Shown here piece by piece: positions 43,586-52,650 of a stretch of 64,000 bases of DNA (its first letter is position 1; each line of letters opens with the position of its first letter). The stretch spans positions 1-64,000 of the forward strand of contig CAZRUA010000003.1 in the NCBI GenBank assembly GCA_964603125.1, given 5' to 3'. A model generated the notes under the pieces. That model ran no database searches, was not told the origin of the DNA, and worked only from the letters and a program-made list of their open reading frames with translations. Made by a program: the position numbers and the translations under genes. Origin of the DNA: CAZRUA01 sp964603125. Its GTDB lineage: Bacteria > Bacteroidota > Bacteroidia > B-17B0 > Aurantibacillaceae.

Positions 43586-45988
43586 TTAATTACTGCATCC
43601 AGCTTCGCGGAAGTCGGCTTTAATTTTAGGGTTATCCAATACTTGGAAAGTCATGTGCGGATCTCCAAATAATTTACAATATCTGTCTTTATCTAATTCT
43701 TTCGCTTTGTTTAGCGCTAATACAAAAGTGCTGCTGAAGAATTTTTCAGGCACATGCGCTGCCATACTGATATAAGCAAAAATAAGTTTTGGGTCAGCAT
43801 CATCTTTCTTTACAAAGTTTTCCAATAATCCGCTAGCAAATTTGTAGTCCTTAGCTCTGGCAAAACCATAAGCGGCTTTTAGTGCATTTTGCCAACTCGC
43901 ATCGTTAAAATTGTAGAATCCTTTGATACGGTTAACAATAGCTTCTACTTGAGCTTCTGAATTCTCAACAGTATCTATGGCTTCTAATAATTTAAATTGC
44001 CATTCAATGTTTAATCCATCTACATTTTTCTTTGGAATATCAGTTTTGTAAAATGCATCAATTTTTTTCTGTACCTCGCTTTGAGCTTTTGAATCACCAA
44101 CTGTACTGTCTAATTGAATCTTACAAAATAGTTCATTGTAGTTGATTACATTATTTGCAGGGTCAATTTTTTGAATGCGATGAATCTCTTCTAAATGTTC
44201 TTCAAGAACGGATGAGCTATGGTTGATATAATCATAATACACTTTATTCATCAACATACCTACATTTTTAGGATCGTCAGGAATAACTAGGTTGTCCCAA
44301 ATTTCATCTGTGTAGTATTTATTGTGTGTGCGGTGTCCAATGTAATCCATGATTTTGTAAGCTTGTTTCATGTTACCTTGTTTTAACATACGGTTGAACT
44401 GAATTTGTGTAAACTTTTGTTCTTTCGTTCCACTAATATCGTAAGTAACATCCATTACAATTTGAGCAAAACGTTGTTTAGATAAATATTGTTCTAACTC
44501 CGCTGAAAGACCTTTTGAATTAATGGTTCTAATGGCTTCCTTTTTACTCATTTTAGTTAAGTAATCATACTTACCGTCTTCCATTTCTAATTGAAATAAA
44601 GCCCAACTATCATTAGTTACAATGCTAGGATTGATTTTATTGTTCTGGAAGCTTTGTAAAACTTTTACAACACTCTCGGCACGTTTGCGCTGAAGCTTAG
44701 CATTAGCAACCGAATCTCCTTCAATAGAAGAGTAAGCGTAAATGTATAAACCTTCAATAATAAAATCAGGTTCTTGCAAAGCATCTAAAAATGGTTTTAC
44801 ATCTTCGGGTTTAAATTCAGATTTATTTTTTTCGAAAGGAATAGTGAAATTTAAAATAGAAGATTCGGAGCGTGGTTCAAATGGTGGCATACGAGCAGCA
44901 ACACTCTCAGGCATAGGCATCATCTCAAGCGGTGTGTTCGATTCTTGGTCACCTTTTTCGATAAAGCCTCGCATAATAGTTTTACAAACAATTTTGTCTT
45001 GAATAACAATTAAGTTTAACTCATACGGACCAGTTATACCAGCAGGAAATTTGCCTAATTCAACTAATAATTTGTTGATTTTCTTTTTAGCACCTTTTGC
45101 TTTTGGATCAGGCTTAATTAAATTTTTTGCAAATAATTTATCTTTGTAAAGCACTTTCGACATAACCCCTTTGTTTTTAAGGTTGTTATCCATGATGTTA
45201 TAGTCTGCTTTGCTATATTGGTCTTTTTGCACAATATCAACCGCTAATCCATCAGTAGCTTTTTTTAGCAAACGTTTTAAGTTTTTTAAGTTATCGTATT
45301 TTAAGTAAACTTTTCCTTTTTCAACATACAAACCTTCGCGTAGTAATTCTAAATCTCTAAATTTCTCACAGTTTCTGCATTTCTTCTCGTCCTTAGGTAA
45401 TAGCTTTTTTGATTTAGTATTGAAAGGAACTTTTAATTCTTTTTTCTTTTTAGCTCCCGTATTAAAACTTTGAAAGTTTCCTAAAACAACCGATACAAAA
45501 ACGTTTTTTTCTGACTTATCTAAAGAGCTACTTAAACCCACATAAACGTTGCTTGGGTTTAAAAGTTGAGGGTAATTTTTCTTATCTGTTTTCCATTTAT
45601 CAACGATGGCCTTAGCCATATCAAAAGGTTTCACGGTATTTTTCCCTTTTACAAAAGCTGATTTAACAACACATTCTTCCGCCTTGTTAGTACCACCCGC
45701 TTTAGTTAAACGTTGTGCAGTTGTTTTACCACCATTTTTAAGATCAGCTCTGTTTTCTTTACTCATGTTGGTAGTACTAATGTCCGCCGCTTTTTTTAAT
45801 ATATCGTTCAACTCCAAACTATCAACACCTTTGCTTGCACGAAAAAGATTTATTTGGTGTAATAAATGAGTATAGAATTCCTCTTTATTAAAATCGCTCG
45901 TGCTTTCTTCAGATTTGTTTTTTTGTGCATAGCTAGTATTTGAAAATATACCACTAACTAATAAAAACAGAATAATTAACTTCTTCAT
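43586..45988 (-). CDS. Exported CAP-domain / OmpA-like fusion protein
   Basis: An 800-residue exported protein. I chose ATG 45988 (MKKLIILFLLVSGIFSNTSYAQ) instead of the longer frame to 46033, since it gives a clean signal peptide. A CAP/SCP-PR1-like domain spans about residues 25-180 (LLHQINLFRASKGVDSLELNDILKKAADIST). A middle region with CRNCEKFRDL follows. An OmpA-like peptidoglycan-binding module starts near 375 (ILNFTIPFEKNKSEFKPED ... YAYSSIEGDSVANAKLQRKRAESV). A helical C-terminal half (about 480-800) resembles degenerate TPR. This domain combination is unusual. A peptidoglycan-attached envelope protein is likely. Confidence 0.75.
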   Translation of the reverse strand: MKKLIILFLLVSGIFSNTSYAQKNKSEESTSDFNKEEFYTHLLHQINLFRASKGVDSLELNDILKKAADISTTNMSKENRADLKNGGKTTAQRLTKAGGTNKAEECVVKSAFVKGKNTVKPFDMAKAIVDKWKTDKKNYPQLLNPSNVYVGLSSSLDKSEKNVFVSVVLGNFQSFNTGAKKKKELKVPFNTKSKKLLPKDEKKCRNCEKFRDLELLREGLYVEKGKVYLKYDNLKNLKRLLKKATDGLAVDIVQKDQYSKADYNIMDNNLKNKGVMSKVLYKDKLFAKNLIKPDPKAKGAKKKINKLLVELGKFPAGITGPYELNLIVIQDKIVCKTIMRGFIEKGDQESNTPLEMMPMPESVAARMPPFEPRSESSILNFTIPFEKNKSEFKPEDVKPFLDALQEPDFIIEGLYIYAYSSIEGDSVANAKLQRKRAESVVKVLQSFQNNKINPSIVTNDSWALFQLEMEDGKYDYLTKMSKKEAIRTINSKGLSAELEQYLSKQRFAQIVMDVTYDISGTKEQKFTQIQFNRMLKQGNMKQAYKIMDYIGHRTHNKYYTDEIWDNLVIPDDPKNVGMLMNKVYYDYINHSSSVLEEHLEEIHRIQKIDPANNVINYNELFCKIQLDSTVGDSKAQSEVQKKIDAFYKTDIPKKNVDGLNIEWQFKLLEAIDTVENSEAQVEAIVNRIKGFYNFNDASWQNALKAAYGFARAKDYKFASGLLENFVKKDDADPKLIFAYISMAAHVPEKFFSSTFVLALNKAKELDKDRYCKLFGDPHMTFQVLDNPKIKADFREAGCSN

Positions 45989-46015
45989 AAAAGGTTTGTT
46001 TAGCAACAATTTTAA

Positions 46016-46023
46016 CAAATTTA
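46016..46023 (-). promoter_or_regulatory. -7 box of CAP-OmpA operon
   Basis: TAAATTTG on the minus strand, 28 nt before the chosen ATG 45988, which supports that start over the upstream one. No clear -33 element. Confidence 0.45.
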
Positions 46024-46098
46024 AACTAAACAAAGGCCTAATTTAGTTCACATTTAATCAACAAAATCAGGTATTCGATTTATTTGAAGGGAATAAGC

Positions 46099-47151
46099 TT
46101 AATTTGGGTCTTTAAAACGAACATCGTGCAGATAGTCGTTATCAGTTAAAGTATTCAGAAACGATATAATCTGTTGTTTCTCTTGAGTGCTCAGGATAAT
46201 TGGATTCGTAAAACTTGTATCAAGCGTTGGATGATTTACAATGTTTGATGTATAATGATTTAAGCAATCATTTAAGGTTTGGTATCTTCCATCATGCATG
46301 TAAGGTCCCGAAACCGCAACATTTCTAAGCGAAGGGATTTTAAATTTATATCTATCATTAGGATCGCCTGTAATATGAGCTCGCCCGCTATCCTGCAAGT
46401 TGGTATTAACACTTAAACCGTTGTTTCTAAATTCAAACGTAGTAAATAAGGGAGGTTTGTGGCAATTAGCACATTTTTTTTGTTGGAATAAATTTAAACC
46501 TGCCTGCTCATCAGCAGTAAAACTTTGATTGTCTTCGCCTCTGGTAACCTTATCATACTTACTATTAGAGGATACCATAGCTCCCATGAATTGAGCTAAT
46601 GCTTTGAAAATGCGTTGCGAATTAACACTGTCAGTGCCGTAAACTTTTTTAAATAGTGCTTTATAGTTAATATCGTTTTCTATTTTAGAAATAACATTGT
46701 TCATGTTTTCACCCATTTCTACTGGGTTTGTAATTGGGCCAAATGGTTGAACTTCTATGTGATTTATTCCTCCATCCCACATAAAACTGCTTAACCAAGC
46801 TGTATTAAATAAAGCAGGTGAATTTCTTGTGCCAAGTAAACCATTAATACCATGGCTCAATGTATGTGCTGAATTAGCAAAGGCTGCAAATTGCTGGTGA
46901 CATGAGCCACAAGAAGTTGAATTATCTGCTGATAATCTTGTATCGTAAAATAGTTTTCGTCCTAAAGCAAAGCCATCATTGCTTAAAGTGTTATTTTGAA
47001 AATTGTAAACGGGTTGTGGCCAGCCGGCAGGTACACTAAAACTTATATCGTTGTTTAATATTGGTTCGGGCACAGCAGGATCTCTTTCGCAAGCCAAAAC
47101 AATAATTGCAAACACAATTGACAATGAAAAATATTTTACTTTAATCGACAT
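46099..47151 (-). CDS. mbnH: Diheme cytochrome c peroxidase-like lipoprotein, MbnH-type
   Basis: A 350-residue lipoprotein (lipobox IVLAC, Cys21) of the CcpA/MauG family. Two haem sites are present: CGSCH (81-85) and CANCH (227-231). PYMHDGRYQTLNDCLNHY is the conserved peroxidase tail with a likely distal ligand. It overlaps mbnP by one base (TAATG). MbnH enzymes use MauG-like chemistry to modify a Trp of MbnP, which makes a copper site. The pairing here, not sequence alone, supports the MbnH label; plain cytochrome c peroxidase would be the alternative. Confidence 0.83.
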   Translation of the reverse strand: MSIKVKYFSLSIVFAIIVLACERDPAVPEPILNNDISFSVPAGWPQPVYNFQNNTLSNDGFALGRKLFYDTRLSADNSTSCGSCHQQFAAFANSAHTLSHGINGLLGTRNSPALFNTAWLSSFMWDGGINHIEVQPFGPITNPVEMGENMNNVISKIENDINYKALFKKVYGTDSVNSQRIFKALAQFMGAMVSSNSKYDKVTRGEDNQSFTADEQAGLNLFQQKKCANCHKPPLFTTFEFRNNGLSVNTNLQDSGRAHITGDPNDRYKFKIPSLRNVAVSGPYMHDGRYQTLNDCLNHYTSNIVNHPTLDTSFTNPIILSTQEKQQIISFLNTLTDNDYLHDVRFKDPN

Positions 47152-47909
47152 TAGTTTTTAATTTGTGTTATCGAAAACATATCGGCATAGTTATCGGCCA
47201 TCATTAAAGCGCTTGTACCAGTTGTAACCACGGTATGTTGAGTTGCAAAATTTATAGTAGTTGGGCTTTGAAACCATTCTAAAGCATTGGCTCTTATAGT
47301 TATTTCAGGAACTATTGTAGCACTTACTTCAGCATGGGTAGGTAAAGTATATTGCTTGGTTTTTAAAACTTTATTGTTTCCTTTATAACCTCCAATGTGA
47401 TATGTAACGTAATTGTTAGGGTCTTTTGAGTTAGGTGATGTACCTTCTAATTTTGCCATAATATAGCCCGTGTTCCAGCTCCAAAACATTTGATTAGCAG
47501 GGTCTAATGCTCCAGTTTGAGCGCCAGAATTATTACGTGCACTATCTACGCCAATCATAAAACTAATGGATGCATAATGTTTGTAAGGCAATTTTTTAAC
47601 TGTAAATTGGTGTGAAGCAGCGTCGCTTGCTTTGATTAAATGATAGCTCTCAGGTTCGGTGTAAATTAAATTTCCTGAATTGTCGTAAAAGTTTAAATTG
47701 GAAATGTAATAATTAAAAGTGCTTATTTTTAATGTATCACTATTGCTAGTTAAATAAGTAGAATCGTTTAATACCAATGGTTTTGTACCAGCGTAATCTT
47801 CAAATTTTATTACAAGATCACCTTGTTCTAAATCACCAATTCCATCATTATCTTTTTGGCAAGAAAAGAGAGCCAATGCCACCGAAAAACTGATAAATAT
47901 TTTTTTCAT
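47151..47909 (-). CDS. mbnP: MbnP-family copper-binding lipoprotein
   Basis: A 252-residue lipoprotein (lipobox ending at Cys17, LFSC) with MbnP-family marks: DTLKISTFNYYISNLNFYD, GVDSARNNSGAQTGALDP and MFWSWNTGYIMAKLEG (Trp143, Trp145), then YHIGGYKG. In studied MbnP proteins a Trp is oxidised to kynurenine by the partner MbnH and takes part in copper binding. No methanobactin genes are near, so this is a stand-alone MbnP-MbnH pair. DUF4286 lies upstream by 47 nt and may be in the same transcript. Confidence 0.85.
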   Translation of the reverse strand: MKKIFISFSVALALFSCQKDNDGIGDLEQGDLVIKFEDYAGTKPLVLNDSTYLTSNSDTLKISTFNYYISNLNFYDNSGNLIYTEPESYHLIKASDAASHQFTVKKLPYKHYASISFMIGVDSARNNSGAQTGALDPANQMFWSWNTGYIMAKLEGTSPNSKDPNNYVTYHIGGYKGNNKVLKTKQYTLPTHAEVSATIVPEITIRANALEWFQSPTTINFATQHTVVTTGTSALMMADNYADMFSITQIKN

Positions 47910-47956
47910 TTCGTTGTATTAATTGAATAAAGGCGCTGTAAACATAACCAATTATT

Positions 47957-48253
47957 TTAAACTACTTGCAACAAAGTTCTAAAGGCTACAAATTTATCTT
48001 TATACCTTTCTGCATGATCCTTTTGCAAAGCAGGCGCATGATGCTGTTGATAGTTTTCAAAATCATCCACTGTTTTAAATGTATATTGAAAAGAGTAGGT
48101 GTTGCCTTCTTCAGCTGCCAACACTTTTAGAATTCTATTTTCGGTAAAGAATCCAGTTGCCATTACTTGAGGGATATGAATTGTTTTCATCCAGTTCAAC
48201 CATTCCTCTTGAACAGTTGGGTCGATATTTACTGTTACACTATATATAAACAT
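47957..48253 (-). CDS. DUF4286 family protein
   Basis: A 98-residue cytoplasmic protein with a dimeric alpha/beta-barrel (ferredoxin-like) pattern: FIYSVTVNIDPTVQEEWLNWMKTIHIPQVM, RILKVLAAEEGNTYSFQYTF and FENYQQHHAPALQKDHAERYKDKFVAFRT. DUF4286 is common in Bacteroidota and has no known role. It begins 2 nt after the stop of the DUF4139 gene, so the two are probably co-translated. Confidence 0.88.
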   Translation of the reverse strand: MFIYSVTVNIDPTVQEEWLNWMKTIHIPQVMATGFFTENRILKVLAAEEGNTYSFQYTFKTVDDFENYQQHHAPALQKDHAERYKDKFVAFRTLLQVV

Positions 48254-48255
48254 AA

Positions 48256-49980
48256 TTAAAATTTAGCTCGGTAAGCTTTTCTTTTATTGTTATCAAAATT
48301 AACTTCTCTATCTCTTGGGTATTTCACCGAATAGGTTAAAATTATTTTTTTTACTTCATCAGGTTGTAAGTTTAGTTTCCAAGTTAATTTACCTGTTGCC
48401 AAATCTTGGTCAGCTTTACTAATCTCAATGGATTCAACAACAATATCACTTGATTGTGAAATAGGTAATTGGTCTTCAATGTCAACATTCACAGCAGCTT
48501 TGCGATTGTTTTTTACAACAATTTCGTAAGAGTAGGTTACTTTGCGATTGTTACCCGTAACTTTTTCTTTGTTAAAGTCTTTTAGTTTGGTGCGCGTTAC
48601 AGTTATTTTTTTATCACGACCTAATGATAAATCTAAAGTATCTTCAATGCTGCGTGTTTTAATGTAAGACTGACCAACGTAGGTTCCTCCAAAATAAATA
48701 TTTGCCGGACCTTCTACTAAATCTAAATCTTCCCAACCTGTTATGCGTGCTAACATAAAAGCTTCTTTTTCAATTTTAGGTACAGCAAAATGTTTGTATG
48801 AAGCTGGTAAATTATATGAAGTAACATCCACTAAATAAGGTTTACTATCGCTTGGAATGGTGTAAGGGTTTTTAATATCGAACTCTGCGCTTAGTTCAGA
48901 TACCGAAACTTCTTCTAAAGTAATTTGTGGTTTGGTTGCTTTCTTCCCGTTTTTGAAGCTTTGACCATTAACCACTCCAGGCACTGATTGAAGATAAACA
49001 TCATTATTATTTAATTGCGATGGAGCATTGTTCATGTAGTTTTGTGATTGCTCTTGAACTCTTCCTCCAATTAGTCCGTAAACTTGGTTGTTATCGAAAT
49101 AACCAGCGTTGCCGAAGTTCAAATTCCAAGTAGTTAAATTCGGTTTCGATGCACTTTTTAAAGGATCGGCTGTACTTAGTTTTAGTTTAATGTCTGTCCA
49201 ATCAATATCTGTATTGTTATAAACTTTTGCACGGTATTTTAAATCAATAGGTTTGTTAATGTCTTCCGCAATTAAGTCATAACTTGGTGTCCAGCCAGCG
49301 TTACCTACAATGTATTTTAAATCAATAGTACTCGAAGTTTTTAAATTAGTGCTCACCAAAATTTCTACTTCGGCGCTTGGTTGAGTTGATTCCGCATCTA
49401 GCTCACCTAAGGTTAATTGTAGTTTCTCAAGTTGCTCATTGTTTTTAGTCATTTTAGCAGTAATTTTATTTAGCTCGGTATTAATTTCTTTCATACGTGT
49501 TCTAAAAAAATCAGCAGCAAGTTTTAGTTCGGCAACCGAAACACCTTTTTCATTTCCGCCAATGGCTTGGTTAGAGACAATCATGCGCTTTTCAATTTCA
49601 AAGGCATCTTTATCGTAATTTAATTGAGCGTTACTTTCAGAGAAAAAAGCCATAGAATCTTTGATTTGCTTCACTCTCGCCGATTCTTTGCTGGGATTTA
49701 AGTAATTGATTCTATCCGAAATGGAAAGTATTGTTACATCACCAGTAGCTGTTGCCTGCACACTTTTTGAAATTAATTTTGAGCTTAATCCTATAAAGGT
49801 TAAAACAGTTCGGCCAGCATTTAAGTTCACTGTTTTACTTTGCGAAATCTCAGCACCATCTAAATATACAATTGCGGATTTAACTTGAGTACTCAAATTT
49901 TGAGTAGGGTTGTTTTGTGCAATTGCCATAGTTGTTGAAGCTAAAAAGCAAATTGCAGTTTTAATAATAAGTTGTTTCAT
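48256..49980 (-). CDS. DUF4139/DUF4140 (mucoidy-inhibitor-like) exported protein
   Basis: A 574-residue exported protein (signal peptide MKQLIIKTAICFLASTTMAIA). The N-terminal DUF4140 module carries VKSAIVYLDGAEISQSKTVNLNAGRT. A coiled coil follows (about residues 85-195, TELNKITAKMTKNNEQLEKLQ), then the DUF4139 beta-sandwich with IVGNAGWTPSYDLIAEDINKPIDLKYRAKVYNNT and the end YSVKYPRDREV. The family's function is uncertain; it is widespread in Bacteroidota and named after a Streptomyces mucoidy inhibitor homologue. It belongs to a minus-strand run with the TPR gene 6 nt upstream. Confidence 0.88.
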   Translation of the reverse strand: MKQLIIKTAICFLASTTMAIAQNNPTQNLSTQVKSAIVYLDGAEISQSKTVNLNAGRTVLTFIGLSSKLISKSVQATATGDVTILSISDRINYLNPSKESARVKQIKDSMAFFSESNAQLNYDKDAFEIEKRMIVSNQAIGGNEKGVSVAELKLAADFFRTRMKEINTELNKITAKMTKNNEQLEKLQLTLGELDAESTQPSAEVEILVSTNLKTSSTIDLKYIVGNAGWTPSYDLIAEDINKPIDLKYRAKVYNNTDIDWTDIKLKLSTADPLKSASKPNLTTWNLNFGNAGYFDNNQVYGLIGGRVQEQSQNYMNNAPSQLNNNDVYLQSVPGVVNGQSFKNGKKATKPQITLEEVSVSELSAEFDIKNPYTIPSDSKPYLVDVTSYNLPASYKHFAVPKIEKEAFMLARITGWEDLDLVEGPANIYFGGTYVGQSYIKTRSIEDTLDLSLGRDKKITVTRTKLKDFNKEKVTGNNRKVTYSYEIVVKNNRKAAVNVDIEDQLPISQSSDIVVESIEISKADQDLATGKLTWKLNLQPDEVKKIILTYSVKYPRDREVNFDNNKRKAYRAKF

Positions 49981-49986
49981 GTTGGT

Positions 49987-51816
49987 TTATTTAATGTTAT
50001 CGCCGCGTAATTTACGGTATTGTTTGCGGGCTTCAACAGTGTAAACACTGCCTGGGTATTTAGTTAAAATTTCTTGGTAAATGAGTTTGGCTTTTTCGGT
50101 GTCTTGTAAATTGTAATGATAAATTAAAGCTATGTTGTATAAAGCATCGTCTCCAAATATTTCATCTCCATAATTATCTACAACTCGTTGAAATGCTTCT
50201 AAGGCTTCTTTATAGCCACCTTGTTTCATAAACACTTTCGCTTTTTTAAAGTAGATATCATCTGCAAGCGAGTGATTATCAAAAATGATGTTGATTGAAT
50301 CCATGCGCATTAAACCTTGCGCTGTTTTGTTTTGCAAAATAAGTAATTCAGCTGATGAAAACATTTGCAAAGGAACCACGTTAGTATCGACTGCAATAGC
50401 ATCACCTATGATTAAAGATAAATCCATGGCATCGTTAGCAATAAGTTTGCTGGTTGCTCCTTTTAAAACATCGAGTTGTGATTTGGACCATTCAAAATCG
50501 CCTGCATAGTAGCTAAGTTTGGCGTTTCTAAATTTAGCTTCTTGGCCTATGGGTTCGTATTTAAATGTTTTTTCTACTTGCGAGTAGAGTAGGGAAGCAT
50601 CCCAAATTTGATTGGTCAATAAAAGTATATCTCCTAAATCCAATTTCATTTCAGCAGTAGATTGTTTTTCAATACCAGTTAGTTCAATGCACTCGTTTAA
50701 TAATGCTGTTGCCTCGGCGGTTTTGTTGAGGTAATAAGCTTGCACGTAAGCCTTTTTTCTAATAAGTTGAATGGTAGCTTGGCGTTTACCAAATTTATTA
50801 ATGGCATTATCTAGTTTGCTTTCTAAATCAACTAAATCTATTTGATTAGGAATATTGGTTCTAATTATTTTTTCGTATTGGGCGTTAATAGATTGTATAT
50901 GCGCTTCATCATAATTGTAATTATCTTTTCCTTTACTCATTACATATTCAAAGCAACGCAAAGCCCCATCATAATATTCATTGCTAATGCAGGTTTTACC
51001 AAGCTCCATTAAGCGGTAGCCATCTTCTTTTTTTCGTTTGTCTAATGCTTTAGCCTGAGTAATAGCACCATCAAAGTCTTTTTGTTGCATTTGAATATAA
51101 ATCAACAACTCAGAAAAGATTGTTTTTTCAGGACTTTTTTGAATGCGTTTGTTGAGTTCTACCTTTAAAACAGGATTATTAAAACCACCTGTCTCATCAT
51201 CATAACCAAGGCTATTTTGTAATTTGTTTTGTACGGTTAAAAATTCTGTTTCTTGAAACTCTAGTGCATCCAAGTACTCATTAATCATAGCTTTTAAGTC
51301 GCCTTTTTGACGATACACTTCAGCTTTTTCATAATAAAACGGATAAACATCGTTCATTATCTTTTTGCCTTTGTTGTATGTGGCAATGGCATAATCATAA
51401 AGTTTTTTTTCGGTAAAAGCTTTCCCTAAGGTGTTTACTTGGGCGTAATCTTCTTTTAAATCTTTTACAGCTTTATCATATTGTTCGGTTGCTTTTTTCT
51501 CGTCTTCATCCGCTTTATAAACATCCGCCAAATCCAAATAGAAACTTAAATTGTAACTATTGTTTTTAATTTGTCGCTTAGCAACCTTTTCGGCTTTTTT
51601 TAAATCCTTAGTTTGTATAAGGCATTTTAAGTAGTAGTTATAATAGGTGCCTTCGTCTTTGTTATATAGCTTCTCAAAATAAACAATAGCCTTATCATAC
51701 TCCTTGTTATTGAAGTATTGCACAGCCAATTGCTCGTCGGTGTTTTTTTGCGCAAACGATGCATTGCTTACCAAACAAATGAATAAAATAAAAAATATGA
51801 ATTTTAATTTTTTCAA
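49987..51816 (-). CDS. Exported TPR-repeat protein
   Basis: A 609-residue exported protein (signal peptide MKKLKFIFFILFICLVSNASFA). Tetratricopeptide repeats cover most of the length (for instance AVQYFNNKEYDKAIVYFEKLYN near the start and YKEALEAFQRVVDNYG and AKLIYQEILTKYPGS near the end, residues 535-595). TPR proteins mediate protein-protein contacts, here in the periplasm. It overlaps the upstream lipoprotein gene by 4 nt (ATGA-type) and is followed by DUF4139, so it is a central gene of a four-gene operon. Confidence 0.88.
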   Translation of the reverse strand: MKKLKFIFFILFICLVSNASFAQKNTDEQLAVQYFNNKEYDKAIVYFEKLYNKDEGTYYNYYLKCLIQTKDLKKAEKVAKRQIKNNSYNLSFYLDLADVYKADEDEKKATEQYDKAVKDLKEDYAQVNTLGKAFTEKKLYDYAIATYNKGKKIMNDVYPFYYEKAEVYRQKGDLKAMINEYLDALEFQETEFLTVQNKLQNSLGYDDETGGFNNPVLKVELNKRIQKSPEKTIFSELLIYIQMQQKDFDGAITQAKALDKRKKEDGYRLMELGKTCISNEYYDGALRCFEYVMSKGKDNYNYDEAHIQSINAQYEKIIRTNIPNQIDLVDLESKLDNAINKFGKRQATIQLIRKKAYVQAYYLNKTAEATALLNECIELTGIEKQSTAEMKLDLGDILLLTNQIWDASLLYSQVEKTFKYEPIGQEAKFRNAKLSYYAGDFEWSKSQLDVLKGATSKLIANDAMDLSLIIGDAIAVDTNVVPLQMFSSAELLILQNKTAQGLMRMDSINIIFDNHSLADDIYFKKAKVFMKQGGYKEALEAFQRVVDNYGDEIFGDDALYNIALIYHYNLQDTEKAKLIYQEILTKYPGSVYTVEARKQYRKLRGDNIK

Positions 51817-52355
51817 TTTACAGGCTCTAAACTAAGTTTGTTAATTTCGGGTTTTAGATTATTGTGGTTTAAACTCAATTCAAAATATTTTTTCTTGTAT
51901 TCTTCTAACCCTTTTTGAATTTGTTTGTTAGCAACCATTTCATGCGAAATGGCTTCAATTATTTTTTCTTGGTTTATTGCGCCTAGTTTAATTTCTTGTT
52001 TCAATAAATTGAGCTGTTTTTGTTGTTTTTCTAAATCAAATTTTAAGTTATCGCGAGTAAATGTTAGCATATCATAATTCATTTCAAGTGCTTGACATTT
52101 GCTTAAAGTTTCGGCTACTTTTAAATCAAGTGTATCTTTTTCGGCGTATTTATTTCTAAGGTTATGCAATTCTTCCATACCTTGTTTTAAGCTAAGGGTA
52201 TCAAAATTGACAAAACCTAGTTTTAAAAATCGTACTGAGGTTAAAAGAGAATCAATTTTTTCGTTTTGCTGCTGGTTACCAAATGAAGATTGGCAATTGC
52301 TAAATGCAAATGCTAAGCAGCTTAAGAGTATTACAATACTTAGTTTGGTTTTCAT
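51813..52355 (-). CDS. Hypothetical coiled-coil lipoprotein
   Basis: A 180-residue protein with a lipoprotein-type signal (lipobox AFSNC, Cys21) and a long alpha-helical, heptad-like stretch (about residues 45-170, VAETLSKCQALEMNYDMLTF and KQLNLLKQEIKLG). No catalytic motif is seen. It overlaps the TPR gene by 4 nt, suggesting translational coupling and a joint role in the envelope. I see no closer family. Confidence 0.72.
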   Translation of the reverse strand: MKTKLSIVILLSCLAFAFSNCQSSFGNQQQNEKIDSLLTSVRFLKLGFVNFDTLSLKQGMEELHNLRNKYAEKDTLDLKVAETLSKCQALEMNYDMLTFTRDNLKFDLEKQQKQLNLLKQEIKLGAINQEKIIEAISHEMVANKQIQKGLEEYKKKYFELSLNHNNLKPEINKLSLEPVN

Positions 52356-52620
52356 ATCGATTTGATTGATAAAGATACTTATTTAAATAGAAATTAGTAT
52401 GATTTTAGTTATTTTTAACTTAGCTCCACCACAGTCTTAAATCAAATGAGGAAGGATTATAAATTAGCATAGGGTTTATAGTTTTTGGTAAGTTAGTTTT
52501 TATAATTGGTGTATTTCTTTTCGTAAAGAACTGTTTTCCAGCGATATAATTTCAGTTAGGGGTGTTAATTAAAAACTTTCCAAATAACGTCAAATTATGT
52601 CATTTCGTCGATAGTTTTTG

Positions 52621-52628
52621 TATATTTG
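52621..52628 (+). promoter_or_regulatory. -7 box of surface protein gene
   Basis: TATATTTG, 22 nt before ATG 52651. No TTTG -33 at the usual distance; the region upstream has TTTC. Confidence 0.5.
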
Positions 52629-52650
52629 AAGTTCAAAATCAAAAATCAAA

